Positions 42,331 through 51,955 are shown, counted from the stretch's first letter. The stretch: 64,000 bases of DNA from DATBGZ01 sp963803115 (GCA_963803115.1 CAWDLN010000003.1:124001-188000), one strand, 5' to 3'. Translations and numbers: made by a program. The notes: a model not told the origin generated them from the sequence alone.

Positions 42331-43413
42331 GTGGACCCGTTCGAGGACCTACCGCTGAGGGATGAGCTGCGTGGGCTGAAGCCGTACGGCGCGCCCCAGC
42401 TCGATGTGCCGGTGCGGCTGAACACGAACGAGAACCCATACCCGCTACCCGAGCCGGTCGCGGACGCGGTGGAGAAGTCGATCCGGGGCCTCGTGCGGGA
42501 TCTGAACCGGTACCCCGACCGGGACGCGCTCGCGTTGCGGGACGACCTGGCGAGCTACGTCGGTCACGGTATGACCTCGGCCAACATCTGGGCGGCCAAC
42601 GGCTCCAACGAGATCCAGCAGCAGCTCCTGCTCGCGTTCGGCGGATCGGGCCGGACCGCGATGGGGTTCGCGCCGTCGTACTCGATGCACCCGCTTCTGG
42701 CCAAAGCCACCGGCACCGGGTGGATGGATGGGCACCGCGCGGGCGGCTTCCAGCTCACCCCGGAGGGCGCCAAGGCGCAGGTCCGCGTCTTCCAGCCGGA
42801 CATCGTCTTCGTCTGCTCGCCGAACAACCCGACCGGCACCGCGATCGGGCTGGACACCATTGAGGCGATCGCCTCGGAGGCACCGGGTCTGGTGATCGTC
42901 GATGAGGCGTACTTCGAGTTCGGTCGGGAGGGCGCGCGCAGCGCGGTGGAGCTTATCCCTCGTTTCCCCCGGCTCATCGTGACCCGGACCATGAGCAAGG
43001 CGTTCGCCCTGGCCGGCGTACGGGTCGGCTACATGATCGGCCGGCCGCTCGCCGTTGACCATGTGCAACTGGTACGGCTTCCCTACCATCTGTCCGCGCT
43101 GACCCAGGCCGCGGCGCGGGCGGCCTTGGCGCACACGTCGAACCTGCTCACCCAGGTCGAGGCGATCAAGGCGCAGCGGGACCGCATCGTTGCCGGCCTG
43201 CGCGACCTCGGCCTCACGGTGCCGGACAGCGACGCCAACTTTGTCCTCTTTGGACAGTTCCGGAGCGAGAAGGCCGTGTGGCAGTCGTTGCTCGACCAGG
43301 GCGTGCTCGTTCGCGAGGTGAGCATCCCGGGGTACCTGCGGGTCACGGCCGGAACGCCCGACGAGACGGACGCGTTCCTGCGCGCGATGGGTCAGCTACC
43401 GGATGGCTCGTAA
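42331..43413 (+). CDS. hisC: Histidinol-phosphate aminotransferase HisC
   Basis: PLP enzyme that makes histidinol phosphate from imidazole-acetol phosphate. It has 360 residues from GTG 42331, which follows GAGGGAGG. Landmarks are PVRLNTNENPYPLPEPVADA, VFVCSPNNPTGTAIG, VIVDEAYFEFG, and the PLP-Lys motif RTMSKAFALAGVRVGYMIG. The C-terminal Arg for substrate carboxylate/phosphate is in GYLRVTAGTPDETDAFL. The frame is open upstream into hisD but lacks support. The last 11 bases overlap hisB. Confidence 0.96.
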   Translation: MDPFEDLPLRDELRGLKPYGAPQLDVPVRLNTNENPYPLPEPVADAVEKSIRGLVRDLNRYPDRDALALRDDLASYVGHGMTSANIWAANGSNEIQQQLLLAFGGSGRTAMGFAPSYSMHPLLAKATGTGWMDGHRAGGFQLTPEGAKAQVRVFQPDIVFVCSPNNPTGTAIGLDTIEAIASEAPGLVIVDEAYFEFGREGARSAVELIPRFPRLIVTRTMSKAFALAGVRVGYMIGRPLAVDHVQLVRLPYHLSALTQAAARAALAHTSNLLTQVEAIKAQRDRIVAGLRDLGLTVPDSDANFVLFGQFRSEKAVWQSLLDQGVLVREVSIPGYLRVTAGTPDETDAFLRAMGQLPDGS

Positions 43414-44035
43414 CTCCATCCGGCGCTCCATTGTGGAGCGAGACACTGCCGAGTCGAAGGTTCGGATCGAGCTCACCGTCGACGGCACCGGTCGTACTGA
43501 CATCACCACCGGCATTGGTTTCTACGACCACATGCTGACCCAGCTTGGCCGTCACGGTGGGCTGGATCTGACGGTACGGACCGACGGCGACCTTTATGTG
43601 GACGCGCACCACACGGTGGAGGACACGGCGCTGGCGCTGGGCACCGCGCTCGGCGAGGCACTGGGCGACAAGGCCGGCGTGCGCCGGTTCGGCAGCGTGC
43701 ATGTGCCGCTCGACGAGGTGCTGGTGCAGGCCGCGGTCGACCTGTCCGGTCGGCCGTACGTCGTGCATGAGGAGCCCTCGGGGCTGGCGCCGTTCGTCGG
43801 CGGCTCCGGGCCGCTGTTCCCGACGAGTCTGACCCGGCACTTCTGGGAGTCGCTGGGTCACTCCGCCCGCATCACGCTGCACGTGGTCGTCGTCCGCGCC
43901 GCCCGCGCCGGCGCTCAACCGGACGCCCATCACGTCATCGAGGCGCAGTTCAAGGCCGTCGCCCGCGCCCTGCGCGACGCGGCGCGGATCGAGGATGTCG
44001 GGGGCGGCGTGCCATCCACCAAGGGCGTCCTATGA
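43403..44035 (+). CDS. hisB: Imidazoleglycerol-phosphate dehydratase HisB
   Basis: Manganese enzyme that dehydrates IGP to imidazole-acetol phosphate. It has 210 residues, the monofunctional form without the phosphatase domain found in enterobacteria. The two metal-binding His clusters are VDAHHTVEDTALALG and PDAHHVIEAQFKAVARALR, with GIGFYDHMLTQLGRHGGLDL and RHFWESLGHSARITLHV. ATG 43403 lies inside hisC (11-bp overlap). Its stop overlaps the next small gene (ATGA). Confidence 0.97.
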   Translation: MARNSIRRSIVERDTAESKVRIELTVDGTGRTDITTGIGFYDHMLTQLGRHGGLDLTVRTDGDLYVDAHHTVEDTALALGTALGEALGDKAGVRRFGSVHVPLDEVLVQAAVDLSGRPYVVHEEPSGLAPFVGGSGPLFPTSLTRHFWESLGHSARITLHVVVVRAARAGAQPDAHHVIEAQFKAVARALRDAARIEDVGGGVPSTKGVL

Positions 44036-44199
44036 GGACGTTGCTTCCGATCTTGTTGCTCGGCCTGGCCGGCATACTGGTCGGCGGCGCGGTCTCGATG
44101 CGCCGCCAGGGCGCCGGTCGAGGACCAGTGGTCGTGCTCGGTGTGCTTGCCGTAGTGGCCGCGGTCGCCGGTGTCCTCTGGCTCATCCCGGAGTCCTGA
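44032..44199 (+). CDS. 55-residue membrane protein in the his operon
   Basis: A small gene that fits exactly between hisB and hisH: ATG overlaps the hisB stop (ATGA) and the TGA touches the hisH ATG. The protein starts MRTLLPILLLGLAGILVGGA (first membrane helix), has a short basic loop (MRRQGAGRGP), and a second helix (VVVLGVLAVVAAVAGVLWLI) ending in PES. Tight coupling on both sides argues that it is translated. The function is unknown; it may only keep coupling between hisB and hisH. Confidence 0.75.
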   Translation: MRTLLPILLLGLAGILVGGAVSMRRQGAGRGPVVVLGVLAVVAAVAGVLWLIPES

Positions 44200-44841
44200 A
44201 TGGCCGCGCCTAAGGTCGTCATCCTCGACTACGGGTCGGGCAACCTACGTTCCGCCGAGCGCGCACTCGCCCGGGTCGGCGCGGACGTGACGGTGACCTC
44301 CGATCTCGATGCGGCCGCCGCCGCGGACGGACTGGTGGTGCCGGGCGTCGGAGCATTCGCGGCGTGCATGACGGGCATCGACACGCTCGGAGCGGCGCCG
44401 GTGATCACGGCTCGAGTCGCCGCCGGCCGGCCCGTGCTCGGCATCTGCGTCGGCATGCAGGTTCTCTTCGAGTACGGCGACGAGCACGGCGTCGTGACCA
44501 AGGGTTTGGGCCTGCTTCCCGGTGGCGTCACCCGTATCGATGCGCCGGTGGTGCCCCACATGGGCTGGAACACTGTCGCCTCACCGCCGGGGTCGGTTCT
44601 CTTCGCCGGCCTCGGCCCGGAGACCCGTTTCTACTTCGTGCACTCCTACGCGGCGCACCCGGGCGAGGCTCTGGACGCCAGCACGGACTGGATCACGACG
44701 ACCGTCCACGGTGGAGAGTTCGTGGCCGCCGTGGAGACCGGCCACCTCGCCGCCACCCAGTTCCACCCGGAAAAGTCGGGCGACGCCGGGGCCGCCCTGC
44801 TCCGCAACTGGCTCAGTACCGTGCCGTCGTCGTCGCCGTGA
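44200..44841 (+). CDS. hisH: Imidazole glycerol phosphate synthase subunit HisH
   Basis: Class I glutamine amidotransferase that feeds ammonia to HisF. It has 213 residues. The N-terminus is VVILDYGSGNLRSAERALAR, the oxyanion and nucleophile motif GICVGMQVLFEYGDEHG holds the catalytic Cys, and HPEKSGDAGAALLRNW holds the His and Glu. GLLPGGVTRID and MGWNTV are HisH-specific. Its partner hisF lies 10 kb away, beyond the Wadjet genes, so the two subunits are made from separated transcripts. Confidence 0.97.
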   Translation: MAAPKVVILDYGSGNLRSAERALARVGADVTVTSDLDAAAAADGLVVPGVGAFAACMTGIDTLGAAPVITARVAAGRPVLGICVGMQVLFEYGDEHGVVTKGLGLLPGGVTRIDAPVVPHMGWNTVASPPGSVLFAGLGPETRFYFVHSYAAHPGEALDASTDWITTTVHGGEFVAAVETGHLAATQFHPEKSGDAGAALLRNWLSTVPSSSP

Positions 44842-44893
44842 CGCCGCATCGCCGCCGGCAACTGTCCGCTCTGCTCCTCGATCGCGGGGCACC

Positions 44894-44975
44894 GACACGC
44901 CGCGCCACGCCGAAGTGTCCGCGCCCGGTGACCTCTGATCGTGACCACCGGGCACGGACACGCCGCGCCACGCCG
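44894..44975. repeat. 19-bp direct repeat after hisH
   Basis: GACACGCCGCGCCACGCCG occurs at 44894-44912 and 44957-44975, a 63-bp period, in the 157-bp spacer between hisH and the next gene. The sequence GTGACC also recurs. No gene is seen in the spacer; the origin is probably a local duplication. Confidence 0.75.
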
Positions 44976-44998
44976 CACCGGCCGTACCAGGTGATCTC

Positions 44999-45328
44999 GT
45001 GAGCAAGGAGCGGGCGCGGCGCCGAGCCGAGCGCGAGGCCGCCCGCGCGGCCGCCGAGGCGAAGCGGCAGCGGGCCTACCACCGCCGGCAGCGCCGAGCC
45101 GACCTGATGCGCCGGTTGCGGCCGAGGCTCGGCCGTGGGGCGTGGGGCCTCGGCCGTCGCAGCGCCGGACAACGCTCGGCCCTGATCGGGGCCGCGGTGG
45201 CGGGCCTGCTCGCGGTGTGGTACTTCGTGGAGTCACTGCCGGGGCGGATCGCGTTGTCGTTGCTGATCCTGCTGGCGCTGCCCGTGGTTGCCGTGATCAC
45301 GTTCGACCGGAAGGGTTTGAAGCTGTGA
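44999..45328 (+). CDS. Basic two-helix membrane protein of the his operon
   Basis: A 109-residue protein. Residues 1-60 are very rich in Arg and Ala (KERARRRAEREAARAAAEAK), likely a cytoplasmic helix. Two membrane helices follow (about 62-78, SALIGAAVAGLLAVWYFV; 84-101, IALSLLILLALPVVAVITF). It ends in DRKGLKL and overlaps the priA GTG. A similar protein is a common neighbour of priA in related actinomycetes as far as I recall. The function is unknown. Confidence 0.75.
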   Translation: MSKERARRRAEREAARAAAEAKRQRAYHRRQRRADLMRRLRPRLGRGAWGLGRRSAGQRSALIGAAVAGLLAVWYFVESLPGRIALSLLILLALPVVAVITFDRKGLKL

Positions 45329-46053
45329 GTCTCATCCTGTTGCCAGCCGTGGATGTGGCGTCGGGGCAGGCCGTCCGGCTGGTCCAGGGGGCGGCCGGCT
45401 CCGAGACCGCGTACGGCGACCCGCTTGAGGCCGCGCTGGCGTGGCAGCAGCAAGGCGCCGAGTGGGTGCACCTGGTCGACCTGGATGCCGCGTTCGGGCG
45501 CGGCTCCAACGCATCGCTGCTCGCCGACGTCATCCGGCACCTCGACGTGAAGGTCGAGCTCTCGGGCGGAATCCGCGACGACGCCTCGCTGACGGCGGCG
45601 CTCGCAACCGGGGCCGCCCGGGTCAACATCGGTACCGCGGCGTTGGAGGATCCACAGTGGTGCGACCGGGTGGTCGGCGAATACGGCGACCGGGTCGCGA
45701 TCGGGCTTGACGTTCGTGGCCGTACGCTGTCCGCCCGCGGCTGGACCCGCGACGGCGGCGACCTGTTCGAGGTGCTGGCCCGGCTCGACAAGGCCGGCTG
45801 TGCCCGGTACGTCGTGACCGACATCCTCAAGGACGGCACGATGAAGGGCCCCAACGTCGACCTGCTCCGCGAGGTCTGCAACCACACCCCGGCGCCCGTC
45901 ATCGCATCCGGGGGAGTATCCACATTAGACGATCTGCGGGTGTTGGCCGGACTGGAGTCGGCTGGCGTCGAGGGCGTGATCACCGGCAAGGCCCTGTACG
46001 CAGCGGCGTTCACCGTCGCCGAGGCGCTGGCCGTGTTAAGGGAGAAACCATGA
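45325..46053 (+). CDS. priA: Bifunctional HisA/TrpF isomerase PriA
   Basis: TIM-barrel isomerase of 242 residues that in actinobacteria serves both histidine (ProFAR, HisA) and tryptophan (PRA, TrpF) synthesis. The first catalytic Asp is in LLPAVDVASGQAVRLVQG, followed by EWVHLVDLDAAFGRGSN, KVELSGGIRDDASL, the GLDVRGRTLSARGWTRDGG strand with the second Asp and the Arg typical of PriA, and PVIASGGVSTLDDLRVLAGL. GTG 45325 overlaps the upstream stop (GTGA). No trpF gene is in view, in line with dual use. Confidence 0.93.
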   Translation: MSLILLPAVDVASGQAVRLVQGAAGSETAYGDPLEAALAWQQQGAEWVHLVDLDAAFGRGSNASLLADVIRHLDVKVELSGGIRDDASLTAALATGAARVNIGTAALEDPQWCDRVVGEYGDRVAIGLDVRGRTLSARGWTRDGGDLFEVLARLDKAGCARYVVTDILKDGTMKGPNVDLLREVCNHTPAPVIASGGVSTLDDLRVLAGLESAGVEGVITGKALYAAAFTVAEALAVLREKP

Positions 46054-46433
46054 CGATCGAACGGTACGGCTCGGGTGGCCCGTGGGAAGAGATCTTCGCC
46101 TACTCCCGGGTGGTCAAGGCCGGTCCCTGGCTGTTGGTCGCCGGCTGTACGTCTACAGTGGATGGCAGAGTGGCCCACGTCGGCGACGCCGCGGCGCAAA
46201 CGCGCCAGGCATTCGAGATCGCACTGGGCGCGCTGGAGAATGCCGGCGCCGCCCTCGAACAGGTCGTCCGGACGCGAATGTACGTGGTCAACCGCGAAGA
46301 CGCCGGCATCGTCGGGCGAGCGCACGGCGAGATCTTCGCTGGTGTCAAGCCAGCCAGCACAATGATCATGATTGCCTCCCTGATCGACCCGGATCATCTT
46401 GTCGAGGTCGAGGTCGACGCCTACGTGCCCTGA
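46050..46433 (+). CDS. RidA/YjgF family protein
   Basis: A 127-residue member of the RidA superfamily, whose founder hydrolyses reactive enamine/imine products of PLP enzymes. The motifs LVAGCTSTVDGRVAHVG and ALENAGAALEQVVRTRMYVV (with the key Arg) and PASTMIMIASLIDPDHLVEV are visible. Members in his operons may act beyond the classic deaminase role. ATG 46050 overlaps priA (ATGA). It is the last gene of the first his segment; the convergent jetD gene ends 145 bp downstream. Confidence 0.92.
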   Translation: MTIERYGSGGPWEEIFAYSRVVKAGPWLLVAGCTSTVDGRVAHVGDAAAQTRQAFEIALGALENAGAALEQVVRTRMYVVNREDAGIVGRAHGEIFAGVKPASTMIMIASLIDPDHLVEVEVDAYVP

Positions 46434-46577
46434 TCGGGGCGCGGCCATAGCCGAACTCGAAGACACCCAGGATGGCTCCGCACCAATTGGATACGTCGCG
46501 TGGCGGTGCCATGCAAGGGGCATCGAGCAAATTGAGTCGCTCCGGGCCCGGCGGCGTGAACACGAGAAGGTGCCGTC

Positions 46578-47783
46578 CTAGTACTGCTCCGCGCCCGCCC
46601 GAAGATCGTCAAGGAGCACGGGAAGCAGCCGTTCCTCCATTACTGCGCGGCCGACGCGGGCCATTGTTTGGGCGAGCGGAGGATCCCATGGTGTCGGGAC
46701 GGGCGAGCCGACCAGGGTGGGTCCCTCGCCGCACGCCCCCAGATAGTCTGCCGCTGACATCCGCCACGGTCGCGAGTGGACGTAACGTCGCTGCGCCAGG
46801 GTGAGCATCCTAATCCCCGGCCAGTCGAAGTCATTACGCCACCAAAGGACCGCACCCGGAGCGCACGCGAGCAACCGGTGTGCGGCTGCCGACGGCATCC
46901 CCTCCGTGCACACCATCGCGGGTGCCGAGGCACCGAGTGCGCTGGCGGCTCGCAGCACCGCCGGATTCTCTGTCACGAAGAGCTGTGGCGCGCATACCGC
47001 GAGAGGGGTCAGCCGGAGCTGTTGGAGCGTGAGTCGGATCGGCAGGCCGATCTGCGCGGCCCCATTCAGCCAGTCGGCTACAATTCCACCGCCGGCCGGG
47101 AGATTGAGTACGAGCACCTGGCTGGCCAGGTCGTCAGGCACCACACCAACCGACTCCCAGAGTGCCCGCTCGTGCTCGGCCGTCGTCGGAACTTCGGCCT
47201 CTTGCCACTGGGCGATCGCTCGTACCACCAGGGCACGCAGCGTGGCGTCATTGAGCGCCTTGGTGTCGTTGAGAACACGTTCGGCGAAGACCGCCATCGG
47301 TTCATCCGTGCCTGGCAATGCCTCCAGCACGCGTACCGCTGCGCCAAGGTCCGCGCCGACCCGGATGATCCGGGTGAGCGTGCCGTCACCACGTAGCGTT
47401 GCCAGCCACCGCTCAAACCAGGCCTCGCCGGCGCGAGTGCTTGATTGCGCCAGGCTCAGCGCTGCGGCGCGGGCGGCTGCCTCAAGGCGACGCTCTGCGG
47501 GACGGTCGCGCAACGGCAGACCGTCAGCCGCGGCGAACGTCGCAACGAGGCCCAGACCGGTTGTCTGTTCCAAGTAGGCATCGAGCTCGGACAGCCGCAC
47601 CGCAATCCGTTGGGCCTCAGTCGACCGATGTACACCGGTGATGCCGATCACGAGCCGCCGCTCGGCGTCGGACGGCATCGCAATGGTCACCACTCCCTCG
47701 AGCGACCCACCCGTTCGTTCCAGGCTTCGTCGCGCCGCGGCAAGCAACCGGGCCCAATCGGGATCCGAGACGGGCTCGATCAC
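46578..47783 (-). CDS. jetD: Wadjet type II JetD nuclease (DUF2399/TIGR02679)
   Basis: A 401-residue protein matching TIGR02679, the JetD (EptD) subunit that cleaves DNA held by the JetABC condensin. The C-terminal Toprim-like DUF2399 domain is clear: LFVTENPAVL (E272), a second acidic spot in VCTEGMPSAA (E294) and WWRNDFDWPGIRML with D318 and D320, the acidic residues expected to bind metal. The N-terminal half (about 1-220) is helical arm sequence. GTG 47783 overlaps the jetC stop (GTGA), so it is translated last in the operon. Cleavage by Toprim JetD after loop extrusion is known for characterised Wadjets; activity here is inferred from intact residues. Confidence 0.92.
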   Translation of the reverse strand: MIEPVSDPDWARLLAAARRSLERTGGSLEGVVTIAMPSDAERRLVIGITGVHRSTEAQRIAVRLSELDAYLEQTTGLGLVATFAAADGLPLRDRPAERRLEAAARAAALSLAQSSTRAGEAWFERWLATLRGDGTLTRIIRVGADLGAAVRVLEALPGTDEPMAVFAERVLNDTKALNDATLRALVVRAIAQWQEAEVPTTAEHERALWESVGVVPDDLASQVLVLNLPAGGGIVADWLNGAAQIGLPIRLTLQQLRLTPLAVCAPQLFVTENPAVLRAASALGASAPAMVCTEGMPSAAAHRLLACAPGAVLWWRNDFDWPGIRMLTLAQRRYVHSRPWRMSAADYLGACGEGPTLVGSPVPTPWDPPLAQTMARVGRAVMEERLLPVLLDDLRAGAEQY

Positions 47784-50700
47784 CCGATGTCCGAAACGGT
47801 GTCGGGCTCGAATCGCGCGGTTTCAGAGCTTGCGGCCGGCGAGGTCCCGGCGAGTACGGGGCGCCTGGCAGTGCGTCGGGTCGCCGGTGAGCCCAGCGCC
47901 TGGGCGAGGGACCCATCGAAGTCGGCCGTCGGCACGGAGCCGTTCCAGGCAATCAGGACGGTCGCCGCGGTGTGCTCTACCGCGGAATGGGACAGGTCGT
48001 AGTGCGCGCAGCCGGGGACGGCCGGATGGGTTGCCCACAGGTCGAACCCCGTCATGAAGAGGTCCAGGTCGAACTGGATCGCGAGCGACATCAGCTCTCC
48101 CCGACCATTCTCATCCACCCCCGCGAACGCTTCGTCCATCCCGAGCAGCCGCGGCGCTCGTGGGCTTGCTGAGCTGAAAAGGGCGTTCGCGGCCGCGAAG
48201 AGTGGCAGGTGAAGGGACACCGACTGTTCGCCACCGGAGAGCTGGCTGTGGCGGGATCGGGTCAGGTTCTCGGTGCTGTGCCCGGGACGATGAAGCGTGA
48301 ACGCAAAGATGCGCCACCGCCGGTAATCGAGCACCTCCGCGAGCAGTTCTCGGTACGGCTGCTCTGGAGTCATGGCCCGAGCAGCCGTGATCCGGTTCGC
48401 GAAATGCCGGCGTAGCGTTGCGAGTTGGGTCGGCCCGAGGCGGGCAGGGTCTTTCTCGAGCAGCTTGCAGACCTCTCGCTGGCCCGGCTCGAGATCATCG
48501 GCGAGCTGCCAACCGACGCCGACCGTGAGGCCCGACGACATCCGGCGCGAGCGCATCTGCGCATCCATCTTCTCGACCAGGTCTCGGGCCTCGATCGTCC
48601 GGTGGTGGATCTGCCGCGCCAGTTGGGTCAGCAGCGCGTCTTCGAAAACTCGGCGCTCCGCCTCGGACAACAACTGCTGCTGGTCCTCACGCTCGCGGAC
48701 GATCCGCTCGGCGAAGACCGATACCGGCGTGATGCCCTGCTCATCGGCGATGCGCACGACGACGATGCCATCCTCGGTGCCGAACTCCGGCCGGTGATCG
48801 AGGCCAGCTGCCGGTAGCTGCGCCTGAAGTTCGGTAAGAGCTGTGGTCAGTCGGGTAGCGCTCTGCTTGAGCGAGTTCTCGCTCGGAGTCAGCTCCCGGG
48901 TGGCGGCGAGGATTGCCTCGTGGAGCGCGAGCACCTCGGCGGCGATCTCGCCGCCGTCCTGCGGGGTGTGCGGGGGCCAGCGCAGGTCGGTTCGGCACCG
49001 AAGCAGGCTCAGCAGATCCGCGTGCGCGAAGGCACGCAGCCGTACGGACTCGGTCCCGGCCTCACGCTGTGCGATTCGCAACGCCGACTGTCCTGACTCG
49101 ACGGTCGAATCGGCGCGTTGCAGCGCGCCGAACGCGGCGAGCAGTCGCTCACGTCGTTCGATCAGCGCGGACTCCGATCGCGTGATGGCCTCCTCGGTCG
49201 CGGCAACCTCACGCACCACCTGCGACACGTCGCCCTCACCCAGCGCGTCGGAGAGCGTCCGGTAGGCCTCGTGCTTTTCGTCGTAATGACGCGCCGCGTC
49301 CCGTGCAGCGGCCTGCGCATGCTCCAGCCGCCTGATTGCCTCTACGCAGCGACGCGCGGCCGCCGCCGCTGCGGTGCTTGCGGAGGCCGCGGCCCGTAAC
49401 GCTGGATTCAGCGCGGCCCCAGCGGCCTCGAACCGACCGATCGCGTCCGCGACGGCGTCGACGCGGTCAGCAGGCAGGGAGCGTTCCCCGATCGCCCTGC
49501 GCAATCCCAGCGCCGCCGCGGCCTGCTCGGCCACCGCCTGGTCGAGCGCGGCGACTGCGGCCGACTCGGTCTCCCGGCGAAGTCGCAACGTCGTGGCGGC
49601 GCGGTCAAGCTCTCGCAGGGCGAGGTGAATGGGTTCCGCGCTGGGCATGGCCCGAATGGCCGATTCGTATGCGGCGAGCGTGCCCCGCAACTGCTCCATC
49701 CGGCCATCGAGCGCGACAAGATCCTGGTCCAGCGTGGCAATCATCCGCTCGCACTCGGCGACCCGGGCCGCGCGGCGCCGAGCCCGGGCGGTGGCTCCGA
49801 TGAACTCCGGCGCTGCTTTGGTCAGTGCGCCGACAAGCGCTCCGTGTCCAAACTGACCGGTACGGCTGATGGCGCTGTGTGGTCCGCCGCCCGGGGTGAC
49901 CCGAGCGCGTACGCCGACACACGCAAGGACTGTTGCGACGACGTCGGCGGGCACCTCGGCGTCAGCTTCGGGGACCAGCACGTCGGCTAGGGTGCGGCCC
50001 GTCGGCCGGTCTGACTCCGCCACCGCGACGAGGTAGCCGTCCTGCTCCAGGTTGCGCAGCGCGGCCTTGGTTTGTGCTGGGTCCGGATGGATCCATGCGT
50101 CGAGCAGACCGGCGGCCGCCAGCGCGGCCTCGATCGCCGCCGCTTCCGTGTCCTTGACACCTGGGGCGAAATCCACCAGCCGCCACAGCGGCGCCCCGAG
50201 CCGGCCCTCGCGGTCGGCCGGGCGGGCGGGCGATGGAGCGGGCGCGTCATCGCGCGCGGCCGCGATCCGGTCGCGCTCGGCCACGAGCTTGTGGCGGCGG
50301 TCAGCCAGGGCGGCCCGCTCATGCTCGGCCTGTGCAACCTGCTGTGTCAGCTGAAGCACACCCGCTCGGCAATGCTCCGCCAGAACCTCCGGTAGTGTCC
50401 GATGTGGAGGAAGTCCGAGCTCAGCGACGTGCGCGTCGAGTATGGCCGGCGCCTGCTCGGCCGACATGGCGGTGAGCAATCTGGCGTGGGCGGCCGCCCA
50501 CTCGGTTAGCGCCGTGCGCACCTGACCGCGCTGCGCGCTGACGAGGGATTCAGCTGCTTCCTCGGCCTCAATCGCCGCGGCAGTCGCATCCTGGGCCGAC
50601 GCCGCGTCCCGTGCGGAGCGAGCGTGGTCGCGTTCCGCCTGCGCCAGCCGCGCCATTAGCGCACGCACGACTCGGACGTCCTCGCGACGCGCCTCGACAC

Positions 50701-51955
50701 GCCCGCGGACCCGCTCGACAACCCCGTCGGTATCGGCGTCGCTGGCCGTCCAGGCGATGCCTGCGACTTCGGCCTCGGCCGAAAGTTGGGCCGAGATCCG
50801 GTGCACCGAACGCGCGGCGTCCTCCGCCTCTTCCTCGGCTGACGCGAGATCCGCTCGCCTTTCCTCCACAGTGGACGTCTCGGTCGCGACGGTCTGTCCG
50901 GCTCGTCCGGCACCGTCGGCAAGGTCGGCGACGTGGCGGCGCAGATCCTCGAGCTGCTGATGGGACTGGTAGGCGGCGGACGCCTTGAGACTGTCCAGAT
51001 GCGCGCGAAGCCGGCCTGGCTCACCTTCGGCCTCCTCGACCGCCTGCTTCGCCTCAATGTGCGACAGGTCTGCGGCCACGCGACCCGCAATCGCGCCGTC
51101 CACATCGGCGCGGCACTGGTCCATCGCCGCCAGCCGCGTGGTCAGCGCGTCCGCCGCAGCACGGGCATGCGTGCGCAGGTAGGTCGAGTAGACCGACAAG
51201 AAGCTCGCCGTGGCGCCGTCGGCGGCGATAAGGCCCTCCAACGTTTGTGCGACGGACTCCATGTCCTCGAAGGAGCTCGCCGCCTCGATCATCAATGCCT
51301 CATCCAGCGGCCGTAGCCCTTTTTGCAGGGTGCGGGATAACTCGACCGGGTTGAGGTCCTTGGCCAGCTGCGGCTTGCGTAGCGTGAGCACGAGGTCGAG
51401 CAGTTGCTCGTACCGTGCCGGGCCCAGACCGAAGAGACGGGCGTCAACGGCTCGTCTGTAGTCCTCGAGTCCATCGTGGACGTTGTCCGCGCCCACCTCG
51501 GCGATGAGGTCCCGGCGCGTGAGCGGACGATCGTCATCATCAATGATCGAGAAGTCTTCGCCGACCCGACCATCCACCACGAAATGCCACCGGGTAACGC
51601 GGTCGACATGCCGGTGTGCCCGCAACCCAATTCCGATTGTGATGTATTCACCTGCGGCGTCGTCCTCGCCGGCGCTGCAGAACTCCATCCAGACGTATGC
51701 GTGCGAGACCTCCTGTCCGCGATACAGCAGGTTGGCCTTCATCGTGCGCTCTTCACTCGCGAACGGATTGAGTCGCCGCGGCTCGATCCGTCCATCGAGG
51801 ACAAACGGAAAGAGGACCTCCAGCGCCTTGGTCTTGCCAGAGCCGTTCGGACCGCGCAGCACCAACCAGCCGTTGACGAACAGGAACTCCTCGTCGCGGT
51901 AGTCCCAGAGGTTGACGATGCCGGCCCGCGTGGGTTGGAATCTCCGGCCAAACAT
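47780..51955 (-). CDS. jetC: Wadjet type II JetC SMC-like ATPase (TIGR02680)
   Basis: The motor of the system, a 1391-residue MukB-like SMC protein. The N-terminal head begins MFGRRFQPTRAGIVNLWDYR and has Walker A GPNGSGKT at 35-42. About 900 residues of coiled coil (for example EEAEDAARSVHRISAQLSAE) surround a hinge-like globular zone in the middle. The C-terminal head holds the ABC signature LSGGEQSVS at 1239 and Walker B RLLGMDEAF with D1274 and E1275. It would extrude DNA loops with JetA and JetB. ATG 51955 overlaps the jetB stop by one base (TAATG), with AGGGAGG 9 bases upstream; a 133-codon upstream extension is rejected. Confidence 0.94.
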   Translation of the reverse strand: MFGRRFQPTRAGIVNLWDYRDEEFLFVNGWLVLRGPNGSGKTKALEVLFPFVLDGRIEPRRLNPFASEERTMKANLLYRGQEVSHAYVWMEFCSAGEDDAAGEYITIGIGLRAHRHVDRVTRWHFVVDGRVGEDFSIIDDDDRPLTRRDLIAEVGADNVHDGLEDYRRAVDARLFGLGPARYEQLLDLVLTLRKPQLAKDLNPVELSRTLQKGLRPLDEALMIEAASSFEDMESVAQTLEGLIAADGATASFLSVYSTYLRTHARAAADALTTRLAAMDQCRADVDGAIAGRVAADLSHIEAKQAVEEAEGEPGRLRAHLDSLKASAAYQSHQQLEDLRRHVADLADGAGRAGQTVATETSTVEERRADLASAEEEAEDAARSVHRISAQLSAEAEVAGIAWTASDADTDGVVERVRGRVEARREDVRVVRALMARLAQAERDHARSARDAASAQDATAAAIEAEEAAESLVSAQRGQVRTALTEWAAAHARLLTAMSAEQAPAILDAHVAELGLPPHRTLPEVLAEHCRAGVLQLTQQVAQAEHERAALADRRHKLVAERDRIAAARDDAPAPSPARPADREGRLGAPLWRLVDFAPGVKDTEAAAIEAALAAAGLLDAWIHPDPAQTKAALRNLEQDGYLVAVAESDRPTGRTLADVLVPEADAEVPADVVATVLACVGVRARVTPGGGPHSAISRTGQFGHGALVGALTKAAPEFIGATARARRRAARVAECERMIATLDQDLVALDGRMEQLRGTLAAYESAIRAMPSAEPIHLALRELDRAATTLRLRRETESAAVAALDQAVAEQAAAALGLRRAIGERSLPADRVDAVADAIGRFEAAGAALNPALRAAASASTAAAAAARRCVEAIRRLEHAQAAARDAARHYDEKHEAYRTLSDALGEGDVSQVVREVAATEEAITRSESALIERRERLLAAFGALQRADSTVESGQSALRIAQREAGTESVRLRAFAHADLLSLLRCRTDLRWPPHTPQDGGEIAAEVLALHEAILAATRELTPSENSLKQSATRLTTALTELQAQLPAAGLDHRPEFGTEDGIVVVRIADEQGITPVSVFAERIVREREDQQQLLSEAERRVFEDALLTQLARQIHHRTIEARDLVEKMDAQMRSRRMSSGLTVGVGWQLADDLEPGQREVCKLLEKDPARLGPTQLATLRRHFANRITAARAMTPEQPYRELLAEVLDYRRWRIFAFTLHRPGHSTENLTRSRHSQLSGGEQSVSLHLPLFAAANALFSSASPRAPRLLGMDEAFAGVDENGRGELMSLAIQFDLDLFMTGFDLWATHPAVPGCAHYDLSHSAVEHTAATVLIAWNGSVPTADFDGSLAQALGSPATRRTARRPVLAGTSPAASSETARFEPDTVSDIG

